Below are positions 1 to 11,635 of a DNA stretch of 64,000 nt, piece after piece (the stretch's first letter is position 1; each line of letters starts with the position of its first letter). The position numbers and the translations under genes are program-made. The stretch lies in contig JARBJD010000067.1 of NCBI GenBank assembly GCA_033064195.1, positions 62,001-126,000 of the forward strand. The letters are read 5' to 3'. Under the pieces are notes generated by a model that saw nothing but the letters and a program-made list of their open reading frames with translations, did not search any database and had not been told where the DNA came from. This DNA is from Blattamonas nauphoetae. Taxonomy: Eukaryota > Preaxostyla > Oxymonadida.

Positions 1-2
1 TT

Positions 3-353
3 TCAAATTCTCCCTTCGTTCAAGTCTGGAAACGAAATCTCTGGCCTAACTGGATGTCACTCTCTGACTCTTGTGTGCAGTGGCTCAATTTGGTGTTCGA
101 CCTTCCAAATCTGGTGTCTGTTCTCTTCCACGACTCGTATCTGTCGCTCCACTCTGTCTCCGAGTCGCTTCTGTTCAAGGTCCGGAAAGTGTTCACACTG
201 AAGAACCAGTCTCTACAGACCCTCCTGACTGACTGTGTGCTCTCCTTTTCTGAACAATCGCACTTTTCATTTATCGTTTCCAACAGTCCTCGCTCTTCTT
301 TCTTTTCGTTGCTGATTCTGCTCTACCATACCCTCAGCAGGCAGCATTTGTGA
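3..353 (+). CDS. Open reading frame running in from the window edge, product unknown
   Basis: The frame is open from base 3 to a TGA at 351-353 and codes for about 116 residues rich in Leu, Ser and Phe, with no motif I recognise. It may be the last exon of a gene that starts before the window. The next frame (from 360) is in the same phase, so the TGA could also be a nonsense change in one longer exon. A GT...AG stretch of 34 nt spans the stop but removing it does not keep the frame open, so I did not call an intron there. Confidence 0.25.
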   Translation, partial: SNSPFVQVWKRNLWPNWMSLSDSCVQWLNLVFDLPNLVSVLFHDSYLSLHSVSESLLFKVRKVFTLKNQSLQTLLTDCVLSFSEQSHFSFIVSNSPRSSFFSLLILLYHTLSRQHL

Positions 354-401
354 TGTGCGGTGGATCAGTCTCCACATGTCCAGCAAGTGACGCTCCATGA
401 C

Positions 402-845
402 ATGCCGAGCCGAAGACGGGTGTCGAAGATGAGCGAAGAACTGTCAAAACGGGATGGTCCCAAAAGTGGTGATATCGGACAAATTGACGAAGAAAACATC
501 TCAGAAGACGGAGAGAGTGCAAACCACACTCGTTTTAGTGACAAGCAGGACATTTTGAGTGAGGAGCTGATCCAAGTTTGTGTTGCGAACCTTCTTGTCT
601 TCTATTAACCCTATTCGGTCTCTCTCGACTTTTCATCGTTTTTGCCTTCAATTTGTCTCTTTTCATTTTGAATTCACACTCATTTTTTACAGGACCAGCT
701 TCGGATGAGCGATCTGGAATTTGGGCGATTGAGTGGCGGTCTTGTGCATTCCCGCTCCGAAAACGACGCTGAATGGGAAAGAACAGACGTACTGTCGGAA
801 CAGCGTGAGATTGGAGCACACAGAAACATCATTCTCCACTCTTGA
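402..845 (+). CDS. Small two-exon gene, charged protein of unknown function
   Basis: Exon 1 is 402-575 and exon 2 is 693-845, joined across a 117-nt intron (576-692) with GTTTGT at the donor and a pyrimidine-rich stretch ending TTTTTTACAG at the acceptor. The joined frame gives about 108 residues, hydrophilic and rich in Glu, Asp, Ser and Arg, ending in TGA. The start is the ATG at 402, but the frame is open further upstream to 360, so the protein may be longer or be the tail of the preceding frame. No domain is recognised. Codon quality on both sides of the intron supports the call only moderately. Confidence 0.35.
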
Positions 846-1332
846 CACCACCTCACTCACAACACTTGGCTGTCCCAGACTCACCCTCCCCACCATCCTC
901 CCACCACTCTCTCACCGACCTCCGCTCTCCTCTGCCGCAAACCATCGACTCTTCGCATTTCGATTCTCACTCCACCTCGCCTCGTCCACTCTCACACGCA
1001 CTTCACACTCCTTCTCCTTCCCAACACAAGTCTGAATCGCACTCACAATCATATTCAAACCACGGAATTCTGATCAAAATAAAAGAAGAGAGACATCTCG
1101 CGTGGAGGAACAAGAAAACGATTTGGACGTCTCGATCGACAACGGGACGCCTCTCAAATCCATTGTGGGGACACCTGCCTATCTGTTCATGATGGAGTGT
1201 CGTGACGCGGAGAGGATGATCAGACAGGAGTTTGTGGCGTGCTTGGGAGACACACTCTTTCAGGTCGAAGGAATCACTCCGCCTGTTCTCAAATCACTCG
1301 GCGGATCCACACTATCCAAGAACGATGCATAG
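842..1332 (+). other. Possible exons of an unrecognised gene (Pro/Ser/His-rich, then a 76-aa acidic frame)
   Basis: Two overlapping + strand frames: 842-1192 codes for a Ser-, Pro- and His-rich low-complexity stretch, and 1102-1332 for a 76-residue protein-like segment ending in TAG. They are in different phases and I could not place a convincing intron between them. They may be downstream exons of the small gene before them, or decayed sequence. Confidence 0.25.
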
Positions 1333-1335
1333 ATA

Positions 1336-2726
1336 ATGATGTCCTTTGTGATGTCGTTTGGACGCTCGGTGATTGAGAATGTGGTGATTCATGTGGACAA
1401 GGAAACAGATGCGAAGGATGAGAAGACAACTGACAAGTCACAGATTCTAACTCGAACAGAAAATCTTGTGAGTCGATTGATTTCCCGCGAGATCGACATT
1501 GGGGTGACCGCATTCATCACTGAGACGACTCGCATGCGGAAGGAGGGAAGGAGAAAGGAGAAACGATGCCCAAGCGTCTTCCTCGCCTTTTGGATCGCCG
1601 CCCGTTCCCACTCCAACGTCGATGCTCACACCCAGTCCACCATCCCCACTCTCAAAACTGACACTCCCGCCAAGCCCGTTCAACAAAAGCTTGTCTGCTT
1701 CACAATCTTTGGGAGCACTGACACCCGATCCAGTTACGCCTTCCATTCTCCTTTGGATCCAACTGTCGGAAGAACGATCGCTTCTTTCTCAGACTCGCGT
1801 TGGAAGGACGTGTTGAGCTATCGAACGTTCCCTTCGTGTGGGAAGCTGAACGTGGCCTTGTCTCGCCCACTCCTCTCTTGCTCAGCTGGAACACTCGTCA
1901 TCTCGCCATCTTCGTTCACTGCCACCGATCAATCTCAACTCACTGTCCCTCTCGTCTGTTCTTCTCCTCTCTCCTCATCTGCCTCCAACTCAGCGACGGA
2001 CCAAATGAGGATTGAAATGGAAGAAGTGGAATTCTCGAATCTGAATGTGGATGGATCAGTTGATGGGGTTGTGCAGATCGAAGGAGCTGATTCTCTCCGA
2101 CTGAAGAAAGTTGACTTTTCGAACGTGAAGAACGGAGCATCCGATGCCGTTCGAATCTTCGTGATGGGAGCTGGTCCACTCTCCTTCTCTACCCGAACGC
2201 ATTCGACGGAGAGACTGTGGTTGTGAGTGGAACAGAGAAGGATGGGATGTGGTGTGGCGAGGCTGATTTCCCGTGCAGAAGCCTGAACGAGGCGGACAAG
2301 CATCTGAAACACGCACTTCCGTCGACAATGGAAGTTCAGACATCTGCTGTCCTCCACTCAGAGCTGGACCTCACTCACGACATCACGAAAATCACATCAG
2401 GAAGCGGAGAGAAGGGCAGAGTGGATGTGTCGAGAGAAGGATGTCTCGTGAACCAAACAGACACCCCCACTCACTCTGATTCTGTGTTGTTGCATCGACC
2501 GTTCGCTGTTCCCCGTCTTCTTCCCGAATCGACGCCTTCTCCGTCTGATGGATGGACAGCGAGAGGTGGAATGAGCAACACGTGGCGATCGGATGGACTG
2601 AATGATTATGCATCGAAAGCAACTTCGAGAAGAGTGCGAAATGGAGAGAAGACGTTTTTTACCCTCTTTTCAGTGTTCATTCTATCACACTACAACCATT
2701 TCGCTTTTTCAAGATTCTTATTTTGA
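1336..2726 (+). pseudogene. Decayed beta-helix (pectin-lyase-like) surface protein gene fragment
   Basis: The stretch about 1740-2450 matches, at both DNA and protein level, the better preserved beta-helix gene at about 32220-33100. Shared landmarks are 'CSAGTL', 'FSNLNVD', the block ending 'SDAVRI' and 'SFPCRSL'-type Cys-Ser motifs before an 'EADKHL' segment, followed by 'LDLTHD'. The match runs through two different frames (1336-2226 and 2217-2726) and several blocks are out of phase, so it is a pseudogene. Such proteins are typically secreted or surface proteins with repeated short beta-strands in lineage-specific families; here only a middle part of about 300 residues survives. The first 400 bases (1336-1740) have no clear match to the other copy. 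Confidence 0.6.
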
Positions 2727-2850
2727 CCAATTGACACAACAATGAGACAAATATAGATACGCCTAATTAAGTCATTGATCTCAGTCCCAAAAACCGGAAC
2801 TGAGATGGATCGATCTCAGTTTCTGCTTGATCGATCTCATGTATCAAAGG
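2727..2850. other. Junction segment with nested inverted repeats at the left edge of the A/B array
   Basis: This 124-bp stretch lies between the decayed beta-helix gene and the abrupt start of similarity to the A family near 2851. It holds three alternating copies of an 8-9 bp word: ATCTCAGT at about 2778, ACTGAGAT at about 2800 and ATCTCAGTT at about 2813. The last two form a 9-bp perfect hairpin with a 6-base loop. No gene is seen. Confidence 0.4.
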
Positions 2851-4524
2851 TCTGCTCATGACGTTCAATTTCAGAGCCTCCAAAAGGCATTCCGCGATGG
2901 AACGTATTTTGAGAAGATGACACTTCTGAAAATGTGGATGCGGTGGTTTGACTTTAGAGAAGGAGATGAGCATGGTGAGATGATGACTGAGTCAGACTTC
3001 GATTTCGACGGGTTTCTGGCAGCCGATCTGAGTGACTCAGACCTCTTCGACCAATCATGTTCCTTCGTTTTGAGTATCATCATGAGCGACGTCACTTTGA
3101 TGACCCTTCGATGGAAGTTGGACTTCCTTCTTTCGTTTGAGAAGAGGCATCAGATGATGTCACGTCTCTCCAGCGATCCGAACCCGTCTTTAAAACAGAA
3201 ACCATCAATTCTGTTTCTGAGTCCACTCGCAACCAAACTCAGTTCGTTCTTGTCTGTCTTTCGTGGCTGTGATTTCCCTTCTGTTCTGACAGAATTAATC
3301 ACAATCGATTTGGACTCAATTCCACACCAACTACCTTATATCGTGAGTCCTTCCTTCTTTCTCAACCACACCTCCATCGATCCCAACCACCGACACTCAT
3401 TCTTCCCGATGGATCTGATGTTCGAGAGGTTCCTCCGCGACGACCCGAACGAGTTTTTCAGAGAATGGCTTGATGTGTCTGAATGCACTCCGAGAAAGGT
3501 CCTCTCCACTCCCTATGTTGGACTTCACTCCCTCCTTCTTCGATCACCCGAACTCAACCTCAATCCACTCACACTTTACAATCTCCTTCACATGCTTTCT
3601 CTCGACATCTCAGATCAGGACACCACGGAAGAAGCCTATCTCACGCTCTTTGCATACAACCCTCCTCATCGTCTCCTCGACACTCTGGTCTCATTTCCAC
3701 ACCTCATCAGAGATAAATCCATTATATGGATTAGTTTACTCATTATTGTCCAAAAAATTGGTGATCTCACTGCTCCTTTCGGTACCTGTGCGTCTCTCGC
3801 TCAAGTCTTCAAGATGCTCTCTCTCTTCGATCAGAATTCTGAACAGGTCGAATCTGACTTGCTGAGTGAAGTTGGAGAGATTGTTGTGTCTCTTCACTGG
3901 CTCAACATTCCTGCTCACTTCGACTCTCCACTCCTCTGCCATCTTCCTTCTCTGGCTGGTGCTCAGCGAGGCGTGCTCCAAACTCTCTCCTCTCACTCTG
4001 GCATCCCCTCTCTCCTCACACCAACCAACTCCGAATCCAATCTGGCCAGTCTCCAAGCAATGATGTTTGAAGAACTAGCTGTTCAGGATGCAATTCCCTT
4101 TCTGTCTTGGTGTGTCCGATATCTCGCGTCCTCAGGTATGACCTCACTTTTGTCATCCTTTCGCAGATTGTAATTATTTCACAATCGGATCGTCTGTCAG
4201 TGGGTTCCTCGCTTGGACTCTTAAGTTTGTCTTCTCTCGTCGCTCTCTCATCTTTTCAGATCTCCCATTCCAGCAGTCGCATCAGCTACCATCGAGTTCT
4301 TCCATCGATTCGTTAGTGTCTCGTCTGATGCTGTTCGGATCGAGTTGGTGAAGAAGGGTCTGTTGGATCATGTCGTGTTCGCTGTGTCGAATTCGTCGTT
4401 CTTGGATGACTACGAGAAAGGGATTGCTGTGATTGGGATTCTTCTGGCAGCAATTCGACGCTCGGATCAGAAACGGAGAATGAGAGTGTTCGACTTCGAT
4501 CGATGTCTGAATGCTGATTCTTGA
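2851..4524 (+). pseudogene. A1: 5'-truncated copy of the A family (helical protein of unknown function)
   Basis: First copy of the A family in the array. Similarity to A2-A4 begins abruptly near 2851 in the middle of exon 4, at the segment before 'FQSLQKAFRDG'. Exons 1-3 and roughly the first 200 codons of exon 4 are missing. What remains is open and well preserved: exon 4 to 4135, a 31-nt intron 4136-4166, micro-exon 5 4167-4224, a 35-nt intron 4225-4259, and exon 6 4260-4524 ending TGA. Splice sites and phases (1 and 2) match the intact copies. The last residues differ (ends 'CLNADS'). It lacks a promoter region of its own family type, so I call it a truncated copy, although a transcript from elsewhere cannot be excluded. 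Confidence 0.8.
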
Positions 4525-4679
4525 AGCTCATCGTCCGACTGACTCATCCAGACGAGCCAAACATGATGTGGATGCCAACCATCCGGAAGTCCCGAATCAC
4601 TCATCAATCATGCGCTCACCTAATCATCTCCAAAAAAAGAAAACTGAGGAGTGTCTGATGCGACCTTCGAGACAGAGGT

Positions 4680-5060
4680 CACAGATCGCACCCTTTGCGA
4701 CAAATTCAATGTCACTATCGATTTTTGCCCCGATCTCGTTCGATTCAACCCTGCTCACAATCGCTTCGTCCATCAACGGAATCTCCCTCAGAGACTCCGA
4801 CTTCTGGAACTCTCATCTCGACACATTTGGACGCTATCCTGTCCGAGATGTCGTTTTGGATGTTTCGAGAATGGTGAAAGACGTTTCCAAGCCAAGTTTG
4901 TCATTTTGTTGGATTCATCACTTCTCACGTGTTTCACTGAGGAGTCGGAGACACCCGAATCAGTTTCCGAAGATGGACGAAGAGGGAAGATGATCTGACC
5001 GATTTGTTCATGATTCTGATGAGTGGATTCATGAAATGTCAGAAACGGACTCAAAGTTCA
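4680..5060 (+). pseudogene. B1: short remnant of the B family
   Basis: About 100 codons match the later B copies (10454-10650 and 22592-22800). Landmarks are 'FDS.LLTI.SSINGI', a following 'SDF' and 'KPSLSFCWIH', which is the 3' half of B. The central part after 'RVSLR' departs from B2 and B4 and no intact final exon is present. It sits just downstream of A1, in the same place that B copies occupy after A2, A3 and A4, so it marks a decayed unit of the array. Confidence 0.55.
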
Positions 5061-5660
5061 CCGAATCATCCTCAAACACACAGCTATGAGAGGAAAGAGT
5101 TGAAGATGGGAAGATGAGAATGGTGAGACTTGGACCATCTGTAGATTTGGAGCAGTTAATGTGTGTTCAGTTTGATTGTTCATTGAAGGATTCATCCCTT
5201 CGCTTCACTCACTGTATCGCTCATCCACACTTCCACAAAACTTTCTTCGTTGTCTTAATATCCTCTTCCAACATTCACTCCACTCTTGATGCGATTGACT
5301 CGTTGAGAGACCGGAGAAAGACAGTCCCTCGTGGCACGGTAAGATCAAGCCACACTTTGTGTTTAATCTGACTCAACATCGAACTCTCACCTTCACTGTC
5401 TGTGTTTTTCGTACTTCCACCTTTTCCGTACTCCCAATTCATTCAATCTCTTCATAGTAACCAAAATCATCCTCAATTGGACTCTTGTGAACCGTTCTTT
5501 GTCCGTGCCCTCTCCGATCCTAACTTCGTCTGGTGTTTCTTTTTTGTTCCAACTTCGTCACATTCTTCATATGTTGTCGTTTTAAGTTCTCCGAACTCTT
5601 TTATTTTCAGAGTATCATTTTCATACCAGCTTTTGACCAGTCACAACCTCTCGTCTTCAA
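5061..5660 (+). promoter_or_regulatory. Conserved 5' flank of A2 (likely promoter and leader)
   Basis: This 600-bp flank recurs almost unchanged before A3 (about 11040-11635) and A5 (about 23100-23694), and in a diverged form before A4. It ends right at the ATG of each A gene. A run of T followed by TTTTATTTTCAGAG about 60 bases before the ATG could be a 3' splice site of a leader intron. A short open frame beginning at 5114 is partly shared among copies but degenerates before A4, so I do not call it a gene. No TATA-like element is convincing. Confidence 0.45.
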
Positions 5661-8600
5661 ATGAGTGAACAGACTTCTCTTATCCCACATTCCATTATTT
5701 CTATCTTCACTGATTCTAGCGAGGGTGATATTGCTAATCTTGCACTTTCTGAGGAGATTCAGACACAATCTCTAGCTTCGCACATCCACCGGTTTGAAAG
5801 CAGTGATGAGTCTCTTTCATGGACAGTGTGTTGTTCTTCTATTTATCTCACTTCCTGCAGAGATTGATGGAATGGTTTGTTGAAGCGGTGATTGGGGCTG
5901 AACTGTTCCAAAATGAACACCCCTCTGCCCCGCCTCTGACCTTCGAGAACATCCGAATTGACTCATCCTCCACAATCGTGATCGGTCTTCTCTTTTTCTC
6001 CTTTCATCGTCTGAACAGCTTTTCCCTCGTCGCCAGACGAACCATCGATTTCTGGTTCTCTCTCTTCCGACATCTCCACACTCTGTAAATTCTTTCTTCA
6101 CATCCATCGAACACTCGAAATCACCAACCGATTTATTCTCCCTTTTGACTACACTCAACAGGATATTGTCTTCGCCCGATTCATGGTTGCCCTCGTCGAA
6201 GAATGTGTCTCTTCCAACAAGCTCATTCTCCCAAACTCGTCTCCACATGATCACTTCCAATCTTTTGTGGAGTTTTATCAACAACTTTGCGAGACGGACG
6301 GATTCTACACGAATTCATTTCTCCCTCACACGCTCGCCGCATCATTCACTCGTTTTGTTCTTCAACCAGACCGTCGCAGTTCATTTATTCTGCCCGATCA
6401 CTCATTCCTTCGTAGCGGAGATGCTGTTGAATATTCGAACGAGCTTCTGGATGCGGTGAAGAAGATCAAAGTGACACACTCGTTGGAGGGAGTTCGGAAT
6501 GTGTATTTTGACTGGACAGAATGGGTGACAATGATGGAGACAATCGAGAAAGATGCGACACTTGGGGTGTGTCTTCATTTCTATTGATTCATCTCTTCAG
6601 AGTGATCTTTCCTTCCTCCAATCTCGCTATCTTCGAGCCACACTCCTCTCCCTCCAAACGAAGAATCAACACATTGTCAACCCGTCTCCAATCGAAGAGA
6701 ACAGTGAATCAGACTCTCTCCCCTTTCTGATTACAGGTGATCATTCAAATTTCTCCTCATCAGCCATCTCCACTGAAATAACACTCCCATCTGAACAATC
6801 GTCTTCAGAATCGCAAGAGCTCGCTTCCGAGCAGTCGGTCTTCCATTCCAACTCCATCGGTCGTCATTCCCGACAGATCCTCTCAACGATTCATGACATC
6901 CTCACACGCCCACATCACAATTCCTTCCCATGGGACAACCGTCCATCACACACTTCGGACACGGAACTGGACGCACTTCTCCAACTCCCTCCATCGAAAG
7001 TCGATCAAAACGAAAAGTTCGACATCTCGCTGTTCGACGAAGCAGACGATGCGAAGATTGTAGCATCACTCCGCCGGTGTCGGGCTGTTGTCGAGTCGAC
7101 GCAATCCACAAAATGCATTGTTGACATCGACACATTCAGGGAATTCCTCATCGCTGGTCTCAGCTCTACCAATTTAATAGTCCAGAAGGAATGTTACTAT
7201 CTCTTCTTCGCAATCGGAGAGCACCTTACGACAGTTGATGATCCTCGTGACATCCAATTTCAGAGCCTCCAAAAGGCGTTCCGCGATGGCAAATTCTGGG
7301 AGAAGGTGGCTCTTCTGAATTTGTGGACGAGATGGTTCTTCCAATCCGAGTCTGTGCATGGACAGGTGATGATGTCTGAGTTCGACTTCGATTTCGACGG
7401 GCTTCTGGCTGCTGATCTACACGAAACACTTCTCTTCTATCTGGCGTGTCTCTTCATCAGGACAATCTTCCTCAACAACGTGGTTTCGATGTCCTTTGGA
7501 TGGAGAATGGACTTCCTTCTTTCGTTTGAGAAGAGGCATCAGATGATGTCGCGTCTCACCAGCGATTCGAGTCCATCTTCTGGTTATGAAGATACGAGGC
7601 AGTCTATGAGTTGCGACACAAATCTGCTCGGCTCGCTCTTGTCTGTCTTCAGAGGCTGTGATTTCCCTGCTGCTCTGACAGAACTCATCACAATCGATTT
7701 AGATTCCTTTCCACTTGCTTTATCTAATGACATGAATCCAGCCATTTTTCTCAACCACACCTCCATCGATCCCAAACACAGACACTCCTTCCTCCCGATG
7801 GATCTGATGTTCGAGAGGTATCTCCGATCGGATCCTGACGTGTTCTTCTCTAACTGGCCTGATGTAACAGACTGCACTCCGAGAAAGTTCCTCTTCACTC
7901 CATCTGTGGGACTGCACTCCCTCCTTATTCGGTCACCCGAACTCAATCTCGACGAACAAGAGCTTCTCCAACTCATGAGCATGCTCGCTGTCGATATCTC
8001 AGGTCAGGACACTACAGAAGATGACATTAACAACCTCTTCCGTTATTTCCCTCCTCCTCGCCTCGTCGACACTCTCCTCGCCTCTCCACACCTCGTCAGA
8101 GCACACGTCGACATCTGGACCAGTTTTCTCACTGGCTTCTGCAACTTCGGTGCTCACACTACTCCCTTCGGTGCCTGCTCGTCTCTCGCCAAAGTGTTCA
8201 AATTGCTCTCTCCATTCGATTCGGATCCGGAACAAAACGAGTTGGACTTGTTGAGTGAAGTTGGAGAGATTGTTGTGTCTCTTCACTGGCTCAACATTCC
8301 TGCTCACTTCGACTCTCCACTCCTCTGCCATCTTCCTTCTCTGGCTGGTGCTCAGCGAGGCGTGCTCCAAACTCTCTCCTCTCACTCTGGCATCCCATCT
8401 CTCCTCACTCCACCAAACACCGAAACATTTTGGAAGAACATCGAAACATTCGTGTCTGAACCCCCCACTTTCAATGGTGCAATCAAGGTAATGTCGTTGT
8501 ATATACGATATTTCTCTTCTGATGGTATGAAATTCCTGTTGTCATCCTTTCTCAGACATCCCTTCATCCCACAGATCCTTTGTTGTTGACTCTTTCGCTG

Positions 8601-8953
8601 CGAATCTCCTGTTTGTCTTCTCTCATCGCTTTCTTCATCTTTTCAGATCTCCCATTCCAGCAGTCGCATCAGCTACCATCGAGGTCTTCCAACGATTCGT
8701 CAGTGTCTCGTCTGATGCTGTTCGGATCGAGTTGGTGAAGCAAGGTCTGTTGGATCGTGTTGTGTTCGCTGCGTCGAATTCGTCGTTCTTGGATGACTAC
8801 GAGAAAGGGATTGCTGTGATTGGGATTCTTCTGGCAGCAATTCGACGCTCGGATCAGAAACGGAGAATGAGAGTGTTCGACTTCGATCGATGTCTGAATG
8901 CCGATTTGAGTAGTTCATCATCTGACATGCAAGTTCAGACGTGCCAAACATGA
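5661..8953 (+). CDS. A2: intact six-exon A-family gene, large helical protein of unknown function
   Basis: Exons 5661-5825, 5861-5984, 6019-6566, 6601-8524, 8556-8610 and 8647-8953 give one open frame of 1,040 codons plus TGA. Introns are 35, 34, 34, 31 and 36 nt, all GT...AG, with phases 0, 1, 0, 1 and 2. The ATG at 5661 is the first in frame and is shared by A3-A6. Residues 1-55 are Ser/Thr/Glu-rich and exon 2 opens with 'RLMEWFVEAV'. Exon 3 is helical ('FARFMVALVEECV'). Exon 4 begins with 'SFLQSR', a Ser-rich linker and 'FDISLFDEADD', then runs of Leu-rich amphipathic helices with landmarks 'SFEKRHQMMSRL', 'LNHTSIDPKHRHSF', 'VGLHSLLIRSPEL' and 'HFDSPLLCHLPSLAGAQ'. Exon 6 carries 'SSFLDDYEKGIAVIGILL'. 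No signal peptide, membrane segment or catalytic motif is visible. The helical repeats suggest a HEAT/ARM-like scaffold, which is inference. Confidence 0.85.
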
Positions 8954-9010
8954 TGTGGATGCCAGCGATCAGGAAGTGCAGCATTCCTCTTCGAATGGGA
9001 GCTCCCCTCC

Positions 9011-10817
9011 TCATCTCCAAAAGACACTCTTTTCACTCACTCTCTGAGACAGACTCTGTGCAATCATGAGACTCGCTTGACAAAGCATTCGGGACAGTGG
9101 CTTTATAATCCACTCTCGGAGTTGAAACATTCTGAATTTCTCGTCGATCGCACATGAACCAACTGATCTGAACGAGACCTTCTCTCCGCACATCTTCGAC
9201 GAAGAAGACGATACAACCCTCGCTCGCTCAATGCTCAGCTGTCATCTTCTTTGCCAAATGATCCCTCCCGAACAGTGCATCACCAACTTGGAACAGTTTG
9301 TGGAAGGATTGGCCGCTCTTCTGGAAATTCAACACAGGCACATTCAAATTGCTGTTTTTCCGCTTCTCACCAAACTCGTTTGCGTCCTCCCTTTTGGACA
9401 GATTCATCGCCAGCTGCTGTTCTCTTTCCGACACGCTTTCCGGGAAGGCTCACTCACATTTCAGACTGTCCTCGTGTATGCTGCCATCAAATGCAGTCTG
9501 AGCGTGTCAATGTCAATCAAACCCTCAGAACATCCGCTCTCTCACTTCGATTGGGACGGAATGATTCATCACACAAACATGGACCAAATCTCATTCCAGA
9601 TGTGTGTGCACTTCCTCAGTGTCGACTTCCCTCGTCTCAGATTCGTCTCCCCAAAACTCGCAGAATCCATTTTTGTTGAGTTTGAGAGCAATCAACACGC
9701 CATCCCCAGAATCACCACGATTCTCGTTCTCATGAACGATCGAATCAACCCGACCGTCCTCCAACAATTCTTGGAGTTCAGTCTGATCCTGTCATTCTTC
9801 TTCGGAAGGACTCTTCCCAACACAATTGTTCAATCAATCTGGGAATATCTAGAAATCAGCGAGTGGTCTTCATGCGTTGGATTCCATCCCTCCTTCCTCC
9901 TCAACCACACTTCGTCCAACTGCAATCGCCACTCACAGCCAGTTATGTTGATGGAGCTGCTGTGCGAGCGACAAATACGCTCCTCACCGCACCACTTCAT
10001 CAAGTTTAAATTTTAGGGTCTTCAGGACGAATCTCCACTCTTTCTGACCACTCCTCTCGTCGGGCTCCATCCGCTCTTCTTCCGAGGCCTCGTTCCTCGT
10101 CCCAACGAGATCCACCACTTGGTGCTCGTCGTTGTCGTCATTCCAATCGTCATGTCCACGTCAAGACATCTGAGTGAACTGTGGGCCATTGCATCGCATG
10201 ACCCTCCTCCACTTGCAGTCCAATTCTTCGCTATGCCGATCTGCTCACTTCGTGCGATGGGCGGGATGGTCTCCCATCTGTTTTCTTTTCTCAGCTGAAT
10301 TCTCCCGTCGTGTGCCCCGTTTTAAGAGTGCAAGAGTCTTGTGATGATCGCCAGGGAGTTCTCGGCACTCAGACACCTAAACACACAACTGACTGTCTAA
10401 AATGTCTTTGTCGTTCAGATTTTGTTTGATCGCACTGGCTGAGCGTCCCAAGCTTGTTCGATTCTCCCATGCTCACAATCACTTCGTCCATCAACGGAAT
10501 CCCCCTCACTCCCAGTGACTTCAGGATCTCAGACCAAGACTTGTCTCAACAAGAATCTGTCAAAACTACCATCTTATTGGGATCGAGAAGAGTAAAAGAT
10601 GTCTCCAGGCCAAGCTTGTCATTTTGTTGGATTCATCGTTTCACAGAATTTGCGAAGGCGTGGAGTGTTGGATGCTGTGGTTGTGTCGGTGTCTTCGTCA
10701 TCGTTTTTGGAGGACTTCGAAAACGGAGTGGCTCTGATTGGGACTCTGCTCGGGACAATGCGACGAGTGGAGCAGAATACACAGACACGTCGATTCGACT
10801 TCTCCTCCTTCTTCTGA
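9011..10817 (+). pseudogene. B2: decayed B-family copy
   Basis: B is a diverged relative of A. It keeps the same block order, with 'FDEEDDTTLARSML' for the A block 'FDEADD', then a helical stretch around 'PPEQCITNLEQFVEG', 'LLNHTSSNCNRHS' for the A block with HRHSF, 'LTTPLVGLHPLFFRG' for 'VGLHSLLIRSP', 'FDSPMLTI' for 'FDSPLL', and a final exon with 'SSFLEDFENGVALIGTLLG'. The longest open part is 9231-10016, which stops at a TAG after 'HHFIKF'. The equivalent site in B4 is open. The parts after that are spread over at least two more frames, to a TGA at 10815-10817. Nothing like A exons 1-3 precedes it. It is therefore a broken gene, probably without a protein product, though the 262-residue open part could still be read. 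Confidence 0.65.
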
Positions 10818-11635
10818 CGTCATCCCTGTCCACCCAAATCGATCGCATTCCACTCGACGAGTTTGTTTGACGGCACATTGTGACACGAATCGAACGACAT
10901 CCTTTCAATATGTTGTTGATTCAACTGGAGGATCAGTTCGTGAAGATGGATGAAGAGTGAAGATGATAGGCCCGATTTCTTCATGATTCTGATGAGTGGA
11001 TTCATGAAATGTCAGAAACGGACTCAAAGTTCACCGCATCTTGCACAAACACACAGCTATGAGAAGAAAGAGTTGAAGATGGGAAGATGAGAATGGTGGG
11101 ACTTGGACCATCTGCAGATTTGGAGCAGGCAATGTGTGTTCAGTTCGATTGTGCATTGAAGGATTCGTCACTTCACCTTGCTGGCTTTCTTTCTCTTCCA
11201 CACTTCCACAAAACTCTCTTCATTGTTATGATGTCCCCTTCCAACATTCACTCCACTTGGCCTGTTAAGCACCGTCCAGTCGAGGTGTGAACGTCCAGTC
11301 CATCGTGACATGGTCAGATCAAGCCACACTTTGTGTTGAATCTGACTCAACATCGAACTCTCACCTTCACTGTCTGTGTTTTTCAAGCTTTCCACCTTTT
11401 CCGTACTCCTAATTAATTCAATCTGTTCATAGCACCCAGAATCATCCTTAATTGGACTCTATTGTGAATCGTTCTTCGTCCGTGACCTCTCCGATCCTAA
11501 CTTCGTCTGGTATTTCTTTTTTTCCAACTTCGTCACATTCTTCATATGTTGTCGTTTTAAGTTCTCCGAACTCTTTTATTTTCAGAGTATCATTTTCAAA
11601 CCAGATTTTGACGTGTCTCAACCTCTCGTGGTGAA
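10818..11635 (+). promoter_or_regulatory. Region between B2 and A3, mostly the conserved A 5' flank
   Basis: From about 11040 to the ATG at 11636 this is the same flank found before A2 and A5, including the T-rich stretch and possible leader 3' splice site ending TTTTCAGAG near 11586. The first 200 bases are the B2 3' trailer, also found after B4. Short open frames here (for example 11087-11290) change phase between copies and are not supported as genes. Confidence 0.4.

Noticed and set aside
11087-11290. Small gene in the A 5' flank (also 5114-5371 and 23147-23338)
   Set aside because: The frame starts alike in three flanks but diverges or shifts at the end, and is lost before A4 and A6, so it follows from conservation of the flank rather than coding.
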